Source: Anaerolineaceae bacterium UBA6073
GTDB taxonomy: Bacteria; Chloroflexota; Anaerolineae; Anaerolineales; Anaerolineaceae
NCBI GenBank assembly: GCA_002436085.1
Contig: DIXT01000033.1
Coordinates: 16,363-80,362 of the forward strand
Reading direction: 5' to 3'
Length of the DNA: 64,000 bases
This document shows positions 23,786 to 33,923 of the stretch, piece after piece. The position numbers and the translations under genes were made by a program. The notes under the pieces are model-generated. The model was not told the origin of the DNA. It searched no databases and saw only the letters and a program-made list of their open reading frames with translations. Within the stretch, counting starts at the first letter, position 1. Each line of letters starts with the position of its first letter.

Positions 23786-25783
23786 TTAGCCCTGTTTTTC
23801 TGGCGCCTGGTCTTCTTCCGGCGCTTTCTTTTCTGTCAGGCTGCGCATAATCTCAGCTTTCAGCTTTTCGGTCTCTTCGTTGCGCTGCTTCTGTGTGGCA
23901 GCGCTTACATCCAGGTTCAGCTTGTCAGACAGCAGCAGGGTCAGCAGACCTTCCATGATGCTGCTGCCGCTTGCGCCGCCTTCGCTGCTGCCGCCGCCAA
24001 CCACAACTCTCGGCACAACGTCCACGCGGGACTGCTGCACGGCCTCGGCAAAGCGGTTCATGACCTGCTGGGTCACCTGATACTGCGGACCGCCGTACGC
24101 GGCAACCTGCTCTTCAGTGGCGATAGCCTGGGCGATACCGGTGCGGGCAATCTTTTCAGCTTCCGCTTCCGCGAGCGTGCGGATTTGGGCGGCTTGCTGG
24201 ACGGCTCGGGCGTAATCCGCCTTACCCTGGTTGGAAAGCACCGTAATGCTCACCTCGGACTCGGTCACGTTGCGCTGCTGTTCGGCGCGGGCCTGGGCTT
24301 CGCGCAGTTCGCGTTCCTTTTGCGCGGCAACCTGCTGGCGCTGGAAAGTTTCAATTTGTTCGACCGCAATCTGGCGGGAGCGCAGTTGGTTAAGGATAAT
24401 TTCCATGTTCTTATCCTCGCCCGAGGTGGTCGGCGTGCCTATCAGCACTTCTTCCAGTTCCAGGTTGTAGTGCAGGAATTTGTCTTTCATCTCCTGGCTG
24501 GATTGGCGCTGGATCTCGTTGCGTTCGTGGATAAGCTCAATCAGCGTGCGGGTCTGGCCGATGTTCTTGAAATAGGCGGACACCATCGGGTCGAGGGTCT
24601 GCTCCACCAGCTTTTTGACGTCGCCAAAGCGCTGCACAACCAGCGGGGCTTTCTGATAGTCGATATGGATGACCACCGAAAGCGGCAGGGAGGGTTCGAA
24701 GGCGTCCTTGGTAATCAGCGAGACTTCGGACAGGTTTTCGTCCAGGTTGTGCGAGCCGACTTCGGATTTAATCCACTTGAGGATAATGTTGGTGGTCGGA
24801 ACCATCACCACTTTGCCGGCGTAGGTATTGAAGGCATACTTTCCGGGCAGGAGCGGGTCGCTCCACACACCGCGGCTGCCTTTGCTGACCAGCTCGCCGT
24901 GGCGGTAATCCAGGCCGGACAGGTCTTCGCTGACCTTGCCGGTGTAGGAGACAACCACGCCTACAAAACCGACTTCAACGATAGTTTTGTGAATCATCTC
25001 CACGGTGGCAAACAGGCGGTTGAGGTAGTAGGTACCTTCCACCAGCACCTGCAGCTGCCGCCCGCGCATACCGGCGCCGGTGATGAAGCGGTCGGGCATC
25101 TGGAAGTTGTTGTGATAAGTCGCGCTGTCGTTGTAATCCGAACCCACAATCGGCGCGATAATCTCGCCGGAGGGCAGGGAGGGTCCATCGTGCACCGTAA
25201 CGATGCCGATCAGGTCGTCCTGGTCTTTGATGACAACTGGGGTGAAACCTTTGCGCTCTTTGATGACCGAGGTCATGCTTTCAATAACCATCTGGTCGTC
25301 GCGGCTGAGGGCCAGGTAGTAGACGCGTTCTTCGGTGATGACCACAAACTGGGCCAGGTTGATGGCGTAGGTGCCTTCACGCAGGATTTGGCGCTGCGGA
25401 CCGCGCTGACCGCCATGGGTAAGGAAATTGGTCACATCCTGAAAATCGCTTGCGCTGGTGTTGGAGGCAAGCACTTGCATGGCGCTCAGCGGTTCGCCGT
25501 CGCGTGCGAAGACGTAACCGATCTTGCCCTGGGCAATGGTCACCAGCGGGGCGATATGCACCCGGTATTGGATGGGCATCAGGAAGTGCAGGCCGCCGCG
25601 CAGCACGTTGGGTTGGTAACCCGCTTCGCCGTGCAGGGCGATAAAGCCGGACTTGAGGGAGCGGCGTCCGAAGCGCTTTTCCACAATTCCGAGGCGGTTG
25701 TTGGGTATGAAGCGGATACCGGAAATCAATGATAGCACCGCAAGCACGCCCACGACGATAAGTAATTTCGTGAGGAATGGCAT
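23786..25783 (-). CDS. SPFH/Band 7 (flotillin-like) membrane scaffold protein
   Basis: A 665-residue protein starting at ATG 25783, with GGAG seven bases upstream; an open frame beyond it is repeat-derived and not coding. An N-terminal anchor (LLIVVGVLAVLSLIS) is followed by the SPFH-type start IPNNRLGIVEKRFG. A long central domain is followed by a helical, Gln/Glu/Ala-rich coiled coil (QRQQVAAQKERELREAQARA) and a Gly/Ser-rich stretch (VVVGGGSSEGGASGSS). Flotillin relatives organise membrane domains and oligomerise through the coiled coil. The size is larger than typical flotillin (~450-500). Its neighbours give no functional clue. Repeat fields lie upstream. Confidence 0.85.
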   Translation of the reverse strand: MPFLTKLLIVVGVLAVLSLISGIRFIPNNRLGIVEKRFGRRSLKSGFIALHGEAGYQPNVLRGGLHFLMPIQYRVHIAPLVTIAQGKIGYVFARDGEPLSAMQVLASNTSASDFQDVTNFLTHGGQRGPQRQILREGTYAINLAQFVVITEERVYYLALSRDDQMVIESMTSVIKERKGFTPVVIKDQDDLIGIVTVHDGPSLPSGEIIAPIVGSDYNDSATYHNNFQMPDRFITGAGMRGRQLQVLVEGTYYLNRLFATVEMIHKTIVEVGFVGVVVSYTGKVSEDLSGLDYRHGELVSKGSRGVWSDPLLPGKYAFNTYAGKVVMVPTTNIILKWIKSEVGSHNLDENLSEVSLITKDAFEPSLPLSVVIHIDYQKAPLVVQRFGDVKKLVEQTLDPMVSAYFKNIGQTRTLIELIHERNEIQRQSSQEMKDKFLHYNLELEEVLIGTPTTSGEDKNMEIILNQLRSRQIAVEQIETFQRQQVAAQKERELREAQARAEQQRNVTESEVSITVLSNQGKADYARAVQQAAQIRTLAEAEAEKIARTGIAQAIATEEQVAAYGGPQYQVTQQVMNRFAEAVQQSRVDVVPRVVVGGGSSEGGASGSSIMEGLLTLLLSDKLNLDVSAATQKQRNEETEKLKAEIMRSLTEKKAPEEDQAPEKQG

Positions 25784-26936
25784 TAGAACTCCTTTGGAGT
25801 TTCGTGAATGTTGGAAACGAGTGAAGTATACGCCCGCGCAAGGTGAAATACCATAGATAATATAGGCTTTGGTGGGGAAGGCGAGGGAGTTTGGGGTTTG
25901 ATTGGAGTCTAGACTGCCCCTCATCCGCCCTGCTGGCGCGTAATGGGCTTTGGTAATTAAATGTACGGGCGAAGCATCCCAATGAAAGTGGTTTGCCTTC
26001 ATTGGTGCGATGATTAAGGATGCTTCGCCCCTACGACTGAAGGGCACAATTACGGAATTAGTAGGTCAGGTTGCTCTTTGCCATACGGCACTTCGTCAAC
26101 CTGACAAAATCAGCAGCTTGAAAAAACGTAAGCAGCTCAACATAAAAGCTTCTCCTGGGACTGCTTGCGTGCCGAAGGCAAAGCTGGCGAGCGCAGCGAG
26201 ACTGATGAGGGTCATGTAAATCCCTCATCCGCCCTGCGGGCACCTTCCCCTGGGGGAAGGTAAAAAGCCCCTCATCCGCCCTGCGGGCGCGTAATAGGCT
26301 TTAGTAATTAAATGTACGGGCGAAGCATCTGAACGAAAGTGGTTTGCCTTCATTGGTGCGCTGATTAAGGATGCTTCGCCCCTACGACTGCGGAGGCTTT
26401 CGGTCACGTACTGTAAAAAAAAGCTTCTCTTGGGACTGCTTGCGTGCCGAAGGCAAAGCTGGCGAGCGCAGCGAGACTGATGAGGGTATTGCGTGACCCT
26501 CATCCGCCCTGCGGGCACCTTCCCCCGGGGGAAGGTCACAAACAATGCTTCGCCCCTACGACTGCGGGGACCTTCGGTCACGCACTGTAAAAAAAAGCTT
26601 CTCTTGGGACTGCTTGCGTGCCGAAGGCAAAGCTGGCGAGCGCAGCGAGACTGATGAGGGTATTAACTGCCCCTCATCCGCCCTGCGGGCACCTTCTCCC
26701 TGGAGAAGGTTTGAAAAGACCCTCATCCGCCCTGCTGGCACCTTCCCCAAGGGAAGGTAAAAAGCCCCTCATCCGCTCTGCGGGCGCGTAATGGGCTTTG
26801 GTAATTAAATGTACGGGCGAAGCATCCCAATGAAAGTGGTTTGCCTTCATTGGTGCGCTGATTAAGGATGCTTCGCCCCTACAACTGGGCGGTACGTGAT
26901 CAGCAAGCGCAGCTCCGTCCTGCCGTGAAGTAAAGA
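25784..26936. repeat. Mosaic repeat field between the SPFH and secreted-protein genes
   Basis: No gene was recognised in this 1.15-kb gap. From about 25905 it alternates three elements. D: CCCTCATCCGCCCTGCGGGC followed by ACCTTCCCC...GGGGAAGGT hairpins (near 26220, 26500, 26675, 26720). E: GGGCGAAGCATCC...GGATGCTTCGCCC long hairpins (25970-26035, 26318-26390, 26815-26880). F: CTGCTTGCGTGCCGAAGGCA AAGCTGGCGAGCGCAGCGAG, ending CTGATGAGGGT (near 26157, 26430, 26607). F ends and D begins with complementary GATGAGGGT/ACCCTCATC, so adjacent F-D pairs can fold together. The same elements recur at 29.9-31.0 and 53.6-55.1 kb. Confidence 0.8.
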
Positions 26937-26962
26937 AAAGCCGCCCATTGCTGAGCGGCTTT
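26937..26962 (-). terminator. Terminator of the secreted-protein gene
   Basis: Stem AAAGCCGC / GCGGCTTT (8 bp) with a 10-base loop, 24 bases past the stop; the minus-strand end runs into TTTCTTTA. Confidence 0.65.
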
Positions 26963-26985
26963 ATGCATTTCAAGCGAAGTGAAGT

Positions 26986-29733
26986 TTAGCGGAACAAGCT
27001 CGGCAGGAAGTGCATCAGACCAGCCAGAACCTGCGCGCTGTCCGCGTTATCCGCGGGGTTCGCGTCCGTGCTGCCCGAGCTGATTGCCAGGCTGATCGGA
27101 TAGAGCGTACCCGCAACCGCGCTGCCGTCAATGTATACCCAGACCTGGAACCCGTCTCCCTCTCCGAAGGGGATATCGGGCAAATCCCAGGTAACCGTGT
27201 TCCCAACGATGTCCGGGGTGATACCTGAGCTGTCACTCGCGTAGCTGAGCCCGTCCGGGAGCGTGAGAACGAGTTGCGTGGCTGCCGAGGTGGTCGCGCC
27301 GGTGTTCATAAAATCCAGCCAGACGGAAGCCATTCCACCAGGCGCGCCGCCAAAGAGCTCAGAAGTGAAATGGGTGGCGAGGTCCACGCCCGCGGCTGGC
27401 GACCAGGAATTGGTGGTGATGCTGCTGCCGTTGTAGCTTAGTTCGAAACCATCGGAGCGGTTGAAAATCACCGGGTTCGTGAGAACAGCGCCGTTCGTTC
27501 CCGACACATACGCGTAGTAGAGGTAGCGCCGGTTCTGGTCGCTCCAGGTAAGGATGCCGCGGTTGTTGGCGTCTTTGGTGACGGATAACGAAGAAGTATA
27601 GTTTGAGATAGATGGGTGACTTAGTTGACCAGAATTGATAAGCGCATAGCTTGTCCCATTTAGGATGCCGTACCATATAAAATGGTCATCTCCATTAGAT
27701 GCGGTAAACGCCATAAGGATGTTACCGCCAGATAACTGCACGCCTGCGCTCGGTGGAAAATTAAGAATTGTCGGAGGGGTCAACGTACCGCCGCTGCTGT
27801 CGAATACCCGGTAGAGCGACTCTCCATAATAAGATTGCCCGTCTAACCAGTTGTGGTCATAAGTCACGAAGAAACGATTTCCGCTCAGGGCAATCTGAAC
27901 TGGACTGTAGTACCAACTTGTTGAGGTAGAGGCCGTCATCTTGGTGACGGGCACCACCTGAGCTCCGCTGCTTTGGCGGATGGTGTAGTAGATATCATCA
28001 GTTTGGTTGGATTGGACAGACTTATCCCAGGTGACCATAAAGCGGTTATCAGAGCTGGCGCTGATGTCCGGAGAATAAAACTCAACCGTATTCCCAGCCT
28101 GCCAACTCCCCCAGGTGTTGTCATTGGTCAAATTAACCGGCCCATACGCGAGGCTGCCGTTGGAGTTTAGCACTGCGAACCAGATGTTGTAATTCACCAG
28201 ACCAGTTGGATTATAAATTTCCTTGTTCCAGACCACACCAACTTTTCCGTCCGGAGCAGCGGCAAGCGCAGTGTTAAATTGATAAGTAGAGAAATCCGCC
28301 ACATCGTAAATTGGGCTTAAAGTTTCAGGTGCCTTGATGACATTGCCAAAGCGGCCAATCACCGCGTAGCGCAGCGCCATCCCCCACCCACTCGCGCCTA
28401 ACATGTATTCGCTCCATACATGCACAAAGTTGTGTTCCGGGGTCTCAATGACAGCCGGGTAATAGGCGTTCCAGGCTTCACTACTGATATCCACCTCAAG
28501 CTGGGTGGAAGGCCAGTTCAGGTCGGTCTTGAGTATGTAATCTGTAGAATCTCTATAGGTCTGCGCGAACGCTGCCGGAACGGTGGAGTCAATCGTGATG
28601 GTTTTGGTTTTGCTTGTATTCAAGCTGGAGGTGACGTCCACGTAGGTGGTGTTGCGCGCGCCAACAGTCAGCCCGGCTGGCGCGCTGACCCGTACAAGAA
28701 TTTCCATGCTGGCGCCTTGCGCAAGCAAGCCTGAATCGATGGTGCCGTCGGCGTCCGTGTCGACAAGGGGTGAGAGCGTCGCGGCGTTAAAAAGTTCCAC
28801 GGTCCAACCCGCGCCCAACGGGGCGGTCGTCACCAGCATGTCATAGGTGTCCGCGCCGAGGTTGCCCGTGTTGGTTAGGGTGAAAGTAAAATCATCCACA
28901 TCCAACGACGAAGCGAACTCGCCCAGGTAAAGCGGGTTCACGCCGACCCGGGCGCTGGGAGCTGGCCGGGTGAAGAGGACAGCGGTGCCGCTAGTGGTCG
29001 GACGACTACATCGTTTCCAGAAAGCCAGACCGTCCAGACCTGTCGCGTTCTCGATACCTGCTGTTGAACAATACCAGCCCTGACTGGGATTCGGAACCGT
29101 TTTGTACTGGAATTTGATGTTTCCGTTGGGGTAGAGCACAGCTTCGAAGGTATACACGCCCCCATTTCCATCTTTCACGTTATTCCATTGGATGACAAAG
29201 TGGGTGCCAAAGTTGCTGTAATACACCGCGCTGCTGGAGTAATAATGATACTTTGATAATACAGAAATCAGATTGTTAGGCTCAGATTCCTCGGGGATGT
29301 CAAAATAATCATTGACCCAACTTTCTTCAAAGGTGACATATCCCGCACCGGTGATATATATCTGGGAGTAGCTGTTCTCATAGAACGGGAACGCCCAGGG
29401 AAGTGAGATTGCCTCTGTAATATCCCAGGTATCGTTGATGCCGGTATCTATGCCGCCGGTCGCGTCAATCCAGGAATAGGTCGTGCTGGTAAGAGTATAG
29501 CCGTAATCGTCCGTGTCGCCGATAGCGGTGGGCTCTGCCAGTGTTTCTTCGGTGGGGAGCACAAAACGCTCGCCGTTTTCGTCCTCACAGGGCTGGCCGG
29601 GCAGGCAGCGCGCGTGCCGCACGGGTTCCGGTGGGGGTGGAGGCGTCTGGGCTTCGGCCGGTTTGAGGGCGGTCGGAGAGAGCGCTCCGAGGATAATAAT
29701 GATTGCCAATAATTTACTGAACCAATTACGCAT
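26986..29733 (-). CDS. Large secreted protein with conserved Chloroflexota-style C-terminal tail
   Basis: A 915-residue exported protein. ATG 29733 has AGGAG five bases upstream; GTG 29739 is an alternative. Residues 1-30 are a signal peptide (LLAIIIILGALSPTALKPAEA). After a Pro-rich linker there is a region of Tyr/Trp-rich beta strands, then a CARDB/DUF11-like segment (FTLTNTGNLGADTYDM), a long WD-like beta region with repeated dates of 'V.W' strands, and a final conserved-repeat-type domain (LVLTLPDGLSYASDSSG). It ends MHFLPSLFR. A hydrophobic FLP-x-L-x-R tail at the extreme C-terminus recurs in secreted Chloroflexota proteins from memory and may be a sorting signal. No enzymatic motif was seen. 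Probably a surface or extracellular structural/adhesive protein. Confidence 0.75.
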   Translation of the reverse strand: MRNWFSKLLAIIIILGALSPTALKPAEAQTPPPPPEPVRHARCLPGQPCEDENGERFVLPTEETLAEPTAIGDTDDYGYTLTSTTYSWIDATGGIDTGINDTWDITEAISLPWAFPFYENSYSQIYITGAGYVTFEESWVNDYFDIPEESEPNNLISVLSKYHYYSSSAVYYSNFGTHFVIQWNNVKDGNGGVYTFEAVLYPNGNIKFQYKTVPNPSQGWYCSTAGIENATGLDGLAFWKRCSRPTTSGTAVLFTRPAPSARVGVNPLYLGEFASSLDVDDFTFTLTNTGNLGADTYDMLVTTAPLGAGWTVELFNAATLSPLVDTDADGTIDSGLLAQGASMEILVRVSAPAGLTVGARNTTYVDVTSSLNTSKTKTITIDSTVPAAFAQTYRDSTDYILKTDLNWPSTQLEVDISSEAWNAYYPAVIETPEHNFVHVWSEYMLGASGWGMALRYAVIGRFGNVIKAPETLSPIYDVADFSTYQFNTALAAAPDGKVGVVWNKEIYNPTGLVNYNIWFAVLNSNGSLAYGPVNLTNDNTWGSWQAGNTVEFYSPDISASSDNRFMVTWDKSVQSNQTDDIYYTIRQSSGAQVVPVTKMTASTSTSWYYSPVQIALSGNRFFVTYDHNWLDGQSYYGESLYRVFDSSGGTLTPPTILNFPPSAGVQLSGGNILMAFTASNGDDHFIWYGILNGTSYALINSGQLSHPSISNYTSSLSVTKDANNRGILTWSDQNRRYLYYAYVSGTNGAVLTNPVIFNRSDGFELSYNGSSITTNSWSPAAGVDLATHFTSELFGGAPGGMASVWLDFMNTGATTSAATQLVLTLPDGLSYASDSSGITPDIVGNTVTWDLPDIPFGEGDGFQVWVYIDGSAVAGTLYPISLAISSGSTDANPADNADSAQVLAGLMHFLPSLFR

Positions 29734-31136
29734 ATCCACTCCTTATTCAATTGTTAGATGGATTGAAAGCCTGCCTAAACCCGCACACAGGCACTGTTTA
29801 TTTTATAGCACCAATTCGCGTTTTGGTGTAAAGATTTTGGCAGATTCCCGGGATTTTGCTCGTTCAGACCGTAGGATATTTGGCTTTGCTTCCCCTGGCA
29901 AGCGCAGCGAGGCTGATGAGGGTTTAAAGCGACCCTTTTCCGCCCTGGGAATTGAATTTACAATCACTATGTTCCAACAGGGAGATCGCCACGCTGCGCT
30001 CGCGATGACGAACGCATTGCCAGTCGTTCGTAGGTCGGGTTGCGCAGTTCAACCCGACACATCTGGCAGCTTGAAAAGCGCAAGCTGCCCTACAAAAAGC
30101 TTCTCCTGGGACTGCTTGCGTGCCGAAGGCAAAGCTGGCGAGCGCAGCGAGAGTGATGAGGGTATTAACTGCCCCTCATCCGCCCTGCGGGCACCTTCCC
30201 CTGGGGGAAGGTCACAAACGATGCTTCGCCTCTACGACTGCGGAGGCCTTCGGTCACGTACTCTAAAAAAGCTTCTCCTGGGACTGCTTGCGTGCCGAAG
30301 GCAAAGCTGGCGAGCGCAGCGAGACTGATGAGGGTATTGCGTGCCCCTCATCCGCCCTGCGGGCGCGTAGTGGGCTATGGTAATTAAATGTACAGGCGAA
30401 GCATCCCAATGAAAGTGGTTTGCCTTCATTGGTGCGTTGATTAAGGATGCTTCGCCCCTACGACTGCGGAGACCTTCGGTCACGTACTGTAAAAAAAGCT
30501 TCTCCTGAGACTGCTTGCGTGCCGAAGGCGAAGCTGTCGAGCGCAGCGAGACTGATGAGGGTATTGCGTGACCCTCATCCGCCCTGCGGGCACCTTCCCC
30601 TGGGGGAAGGTGAAAAGCCCCTCATCCGCCCTGCTGGCACCTTCCCCTGGGGGAAGGTCACAAACGATGCTTCGCCCCTACGACTGCGGAGACCTTCGGT
30701 CATGTACTGTAAAAGAAGCTTCTCCTGGGACTGCTTGCGTGCCGAAGGCAAAGCTGGCGAGCGCAGCGAGACTGATGAGGGTATTGCGTGACCCTCATCC
30801 GCCCTGCGGGCACCTTCCCCCAGGGGAAGGTAAAAAGCCCCTCATCCGCCCTGCGGGCACCTTCCCCCAAGGGAAGGTAAAAAGCCCCTCATCCGCCCTG
30901 CGGGCACCTTCCCCCGGGGGAAGGTCACAAACGATGCTTCGCCCCTGCGTCTGCGGAGACCTTCGGTCAGGAACCTCGCTCGGTCTGCCCACATGCACCG
31001 GTGGTGCAGGGGTGCTTCGCAAGACCGGCGAGAGCATTGGGGGACTCATCCCCCCAGCATGCCTCTCCACGGAATATTCCTCACCCATCCGCTGACGTAT
31101 AATGGAACTAACACCCGCAAAAAGAAAGGACCCGGC
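29734..31136. repeat. Mosaic repeat field upstream of yedK
   Basis: This 1.4-kb gap has no recognised gene. From about 29890 to 30970 it repeats the D, E and F elements seen at 25.9-26.9 kb: F copies near 30105, 30275, 30505 and 30728; D hairpins near 30180, 30590, 30640, 30795, 30850 and 30900; an E hairpin at 30390-30465. A short piece of the GGGAGATCGCCACGCTGCGC family lies at 29980-30010. Spurious long open frames cross this field on both strands. Confidence 0.8.
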
Positions 31137-31817
31137 ATGTGCGGACGCTTTAGCATGGCAATTGATTCCGACGACCTTCAGACCGCCCTGGCGCTCGGGC
31201 AAATGCCCGACGATTGGAAGCGGCGTTACAACATCGCCCCCTCGCAGCCTGTCGCCGCGGTACGGGACCCTGAAACAAAAAGGGTTGAATGGCTGCAATG
31301 GGGTCTGGTGCCTTTCTGGGCCAAGGACCCCGCCATCGGCAGCCGCCTGATTAACGCGCGCTCCGAGTCCGTGTTCGAAAAACCCTCCTTCAAGTATGCC
31401 TTCCGCAAGCGCCGCTGCCTGATCCTGGCGGACGGCTTTTACGAATGGCAGAAAACCAGCGGGAAAGGCTCGCGGCCGTTCTACTTCTCCATGCGCTCCG
31501 GCGAACCCTTTGCGTTTGCCGGCTTGTGGGAATTCTGGCAGCCCAAAGACCAACCGGGCGAAGCGCTGACCACCTGCACCATCATCACCACCGCCGCGAA
31601 CGAGAGCGTCGCGCCGGTGCACGAGCGCATGCCCGTCATCCTGCGCAAAGAAACCATGTGGGACTGGCTCAACGAAAGCGGCGAGACTGCGCTCCTGTCC
31701 ATGCTTCAGCCAATCCCGGCGGATTGGCTGCGCGCCTGGGAGGTGAGCCGCGCGGTTAACGACGTCCGGCAGGACGGCCCGGAGTGCGCGGAGCCTGTGT
31801 CAAACAGCCCGGCATAA
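31137..31817 (+). CDS. yedK: SOS response-associated peptidase (HMCES/YedK family)
   Basis: A 226-residue SRAP protein. The protein must begin MCGRF because Cys2 becomes the N-terminal catalytic residue; this fixes the start at ATG 31137. Catalytic equivalents are visible: Cys2, Asn73 (in LINARSES), Glu103 (in DGFYEWQ) and His162 (in APVHERMPVIL). YedK and HMCES form a thiazolidine crosslink with abasic sites in single-stranded DNA, shielding them during replication. An upstream extension of the reading frame lies in repeat DNA and is not coding. The gene stands alone; no SOS box was identified. Confidence 0.95.
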   Translation: MCGRFSMAIDSDDLQTALALGQMPDDWKRRYNIAPSQPVAAVRDPETKRVEWLQWGLVPFWAKDPAIGSRLINARSESVFEKPSFKYAFRKRRCLILADGFYEWQKTSGKGSRPFYFSMRSGEPFAFAGLWEFWQPKDQPGEALTTCTIITTAANESVAPVHERMPVILRKETMWDWLNESGETALLSMLQPIPADWLRAWEVSRAVNDVRQDGPECAEPVSNSPA

Positions 31818-31981
31818 TTGCGTAACCCGGCTTTGGGGGGAGGCCGTTGGTTTGGGCGCTGGCATCACCAGGCGCGGATAATATTTATCACAATAATTAA
31901 AAATACCAGGCTTGCGTGTGATCAAATCAGGAAAACTCAAGTAAAATATAGCTCTCATCTAAATAAACAAGAAAGGCGCGC

Positions 31982-33673
31982 ATGAAACAGCATAAGTTTT
32001 TGAGTGGATTATTGGCGATACTGCTTCTGCTGCTGGCTGCCTGCCAGGCTGCGCCGAAAGCCACGCAAGCGCCCGTGCCAATCGAAAACCCCACAGCAGC
32101 CGCTCCGGCTGGCGAGCCGGGCGCCGAAAGCACGCCGGAAGATGTTTCTGGCTGGTGGAATGATGTGGTTTTCTATGAAATCTTTGTGCGCTCGTTCAAG
32201 GACAGCGACGGGGACGGCATTGGCGATTTTCAGGGCATCCTCCAGCAGCTGGACTACCTGAACGACGGCAACCCCGAAACCAACACCGACCTGGGCATTG
32301 GCGCGCTGTGGCTGATGCCAATCAACCCCTCGCCCTCCTACCACGGCTACGACGTCACGGACTACAAGGCGGTCAACCCGGATTACGGCACGCTGGATGA
32401 CTTCAAGCAGCTGCTGGAAGCCTGCCACGCGCGCGGAATCCGCGTGATTATAGACTTTGTGGTCAACCATACTTCCACCCAACACCCCTGGTTCAAGGCA
32501 GCCGTTGCCGGAGACGCCAAATACAAGGATTATTACGTTTGGTCAGATAAAGACCCCGGCTCTCTGGGGCCTTGGGGGCAGAAACCCTGGTACAGGGCTT
32601 CGAACGGCAAGTTTTACTATGCCATCTTCTGGGACCAGATGCCGGACCTGAACTACCACAACCCGGCTGTGACCGAAGAAATCCAGGCTGCCAGCGCTTT
32701 CTGGCTGGACCTGGGCGTGGACGGCTTCAGGGTGGACGCGGCGCGCTATCTGTTCGAAGAGGGCGTGGCGCTGCAGGACACCAAGGGAACCATCCAGTGG
32801 TTCCAGGACTGGCGCGGGTTTTACAAGCCTCTCAACCCCCAGGCGTACACCGTCGGGGAAGTGTGGACGGATTTGCAGATCACGGCCAAATACAGCCAGC
32901 CCAAGGGCCTGGACAGCCTGTTTATGTTCGACCTGGCGGAGGATATCAAAGGTGCGGCTTATTCCGGGGACGCCTCCTTGGCGATTAAGTCTTACCTGGA
33001 CGTGCTGAAATACTTCCCGGACCTGCAGTTCAGCACTTTCCTTGCCAATCACGACCAGCAGCGCCTGATGTCTTACTTCGGCGGCAAGGAGAGCAAAGCC
33101 AAGGTGGCGGCCTTTATTTACCTGACCGGTCCCGGCACCCCGTTTGTTTATTACGGCGAGGAGATTGGGATGACCGGCAGCAAACCAGATGAGAATTTGC
33201 GCACGCCGATGCAGTGGAGCGCGCAACCGAACAGCGCGTTCACCAGCGGGATGCCCTGGGAACCTGTGAACAAAGGCTGGGAAGAGACCAATGTTGAGAC
33301 CCAGGCAGCCAACCCCGAGTCGCTGTTGAATTGGTACAAAGGCTTAATCCAGCTGCGCAACGCGCACCCGGCCTTGCGCGCTGGGGTCTATCTGCCGCTG
33401 ACGTCCAGCTGCCGACGGGTCTACGCGGTGCTGCGCCAGGAAGGTAACGATATTTTGCTGACGCTTGCCAGCACAGGCATTCCAAGCTCGGAGAACTGCA
33501 CTATTGCCCTGGAAGGGAGCCCGCTTTCGGGCACCTACCAAGCCGAAACTTTGTGGGGAGAGCCTTTGTTTGATGAAATCAGTTTTGGAGCGGACGGGTC
33601 TCTTAAAGATTTCTTCCTGGCTCCTGCCTTGAGCGGTGGGCAGACTTTAATTGTGCGCCTGAGCCAACCCTGA
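31982..33673 (+). CDS. Secreted GH13 alpha-amylase-family lipoprotein
   Basis: A 563-residue glycoside hydrolase. The signal peptide ends in the lipobox LLAAC (Cys21), then a Pro/Ala-rich linker and the GH13 barrel. The four conserved regions are DFVVNH, GFRVDAARY (nucleophile Asp, ~254), GEVW (acid/base Glu, ~292) and FLANHDQ (~355). DSDGDGIGDFQGI resembles the calcium-binding loop of alpha-amylases and oligo-1,6-glucosidase-like enzymes. It should cleave alpha-glucans at the cell surface, providing sugars for uptake; no transporter is adjacent. ATG 31982 follows AAGAAAGG. Exact specificity is not determined. Confidence 0.92.
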   Translation: MKQHKFLSGLLAILLLLLAACQAAPKATQAPVPIENPTAAAPAGEPGAESTPEDVSGWWNDVVFYEIFVRSFKDSDGDGIGDFQGILQQLDYLNDGNPETNTDLGIGALWLMPINPSPSYHGYDVTDYKAVNPDYGTLDDFKQLLEACHARGIRVIIDFVVNHTSTQHPWFKAAVAGDAKYKDYYVWSDKDPGSLGPWGQKPWYRASNGKFYYAIFWDQMPDLNYHNPAVTEEIQAASAFWLDLGVDGFRVDAARYLFEEGVALQDTKGTIQWFQDWRGFYKPLNPQAYTVGEVWTDLQITAKYSQPKGLDSLFMFDLAEDIKGAAYSGDASLAIKSYLDVLKYFPDLQFSTFLANHDQQRLMSYFGGKESKAKVAAFIYLTGPGTPFVYYGEEIGMTGSKPDENLRTPMQWSAQPNSAFTSGMPWEPVNKGWEETNVETQAANPESLLNWYKGLIQLRNAHPALRAGVYLPLTSSCRRVYAVLRQEGNDILLTLASTGIPSSENCTIALEGSPLSGTYQAETLWGEPLFDEISFGADGSLKDFFLAPALSGGQTLIVRLSQP

Positions 33674-33923
33674 AAACCCGTACGCATTTCGGAAGAGGTT
33701 CGAGGGGTACGCGCTGCAGTAAAGGCTTGTAATGCCAGCGGCGTACCTGCGGCGATGTGTTTAGAACGCAGCAGCAGGTATCAAAGCTTAGCCGGCGGAT
33801 AATAAATGAGCGCGCCCCCGCGCATGCACAGCATCGCAGCGGCGAGCGAGTGGAAATACAATAACAGAAAAGGAAAACAAGGCAGGATGGACAAAATTAG
33901 CCTGACCTTTGGTGGAGCAATTG

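Noticed and set aside
25784..26047. Upstream extension of the SPFH reading frame
   Set aside because: It runs into repeat DNA and lacks family similarity; ATG 25783 has a good ribosome site.
30993..31136. In-frame upstream extension of yedK
   Set aside because: The extension is repeat DNA and the family requires Met-Cys-Gly-Arg-Phe at the start.
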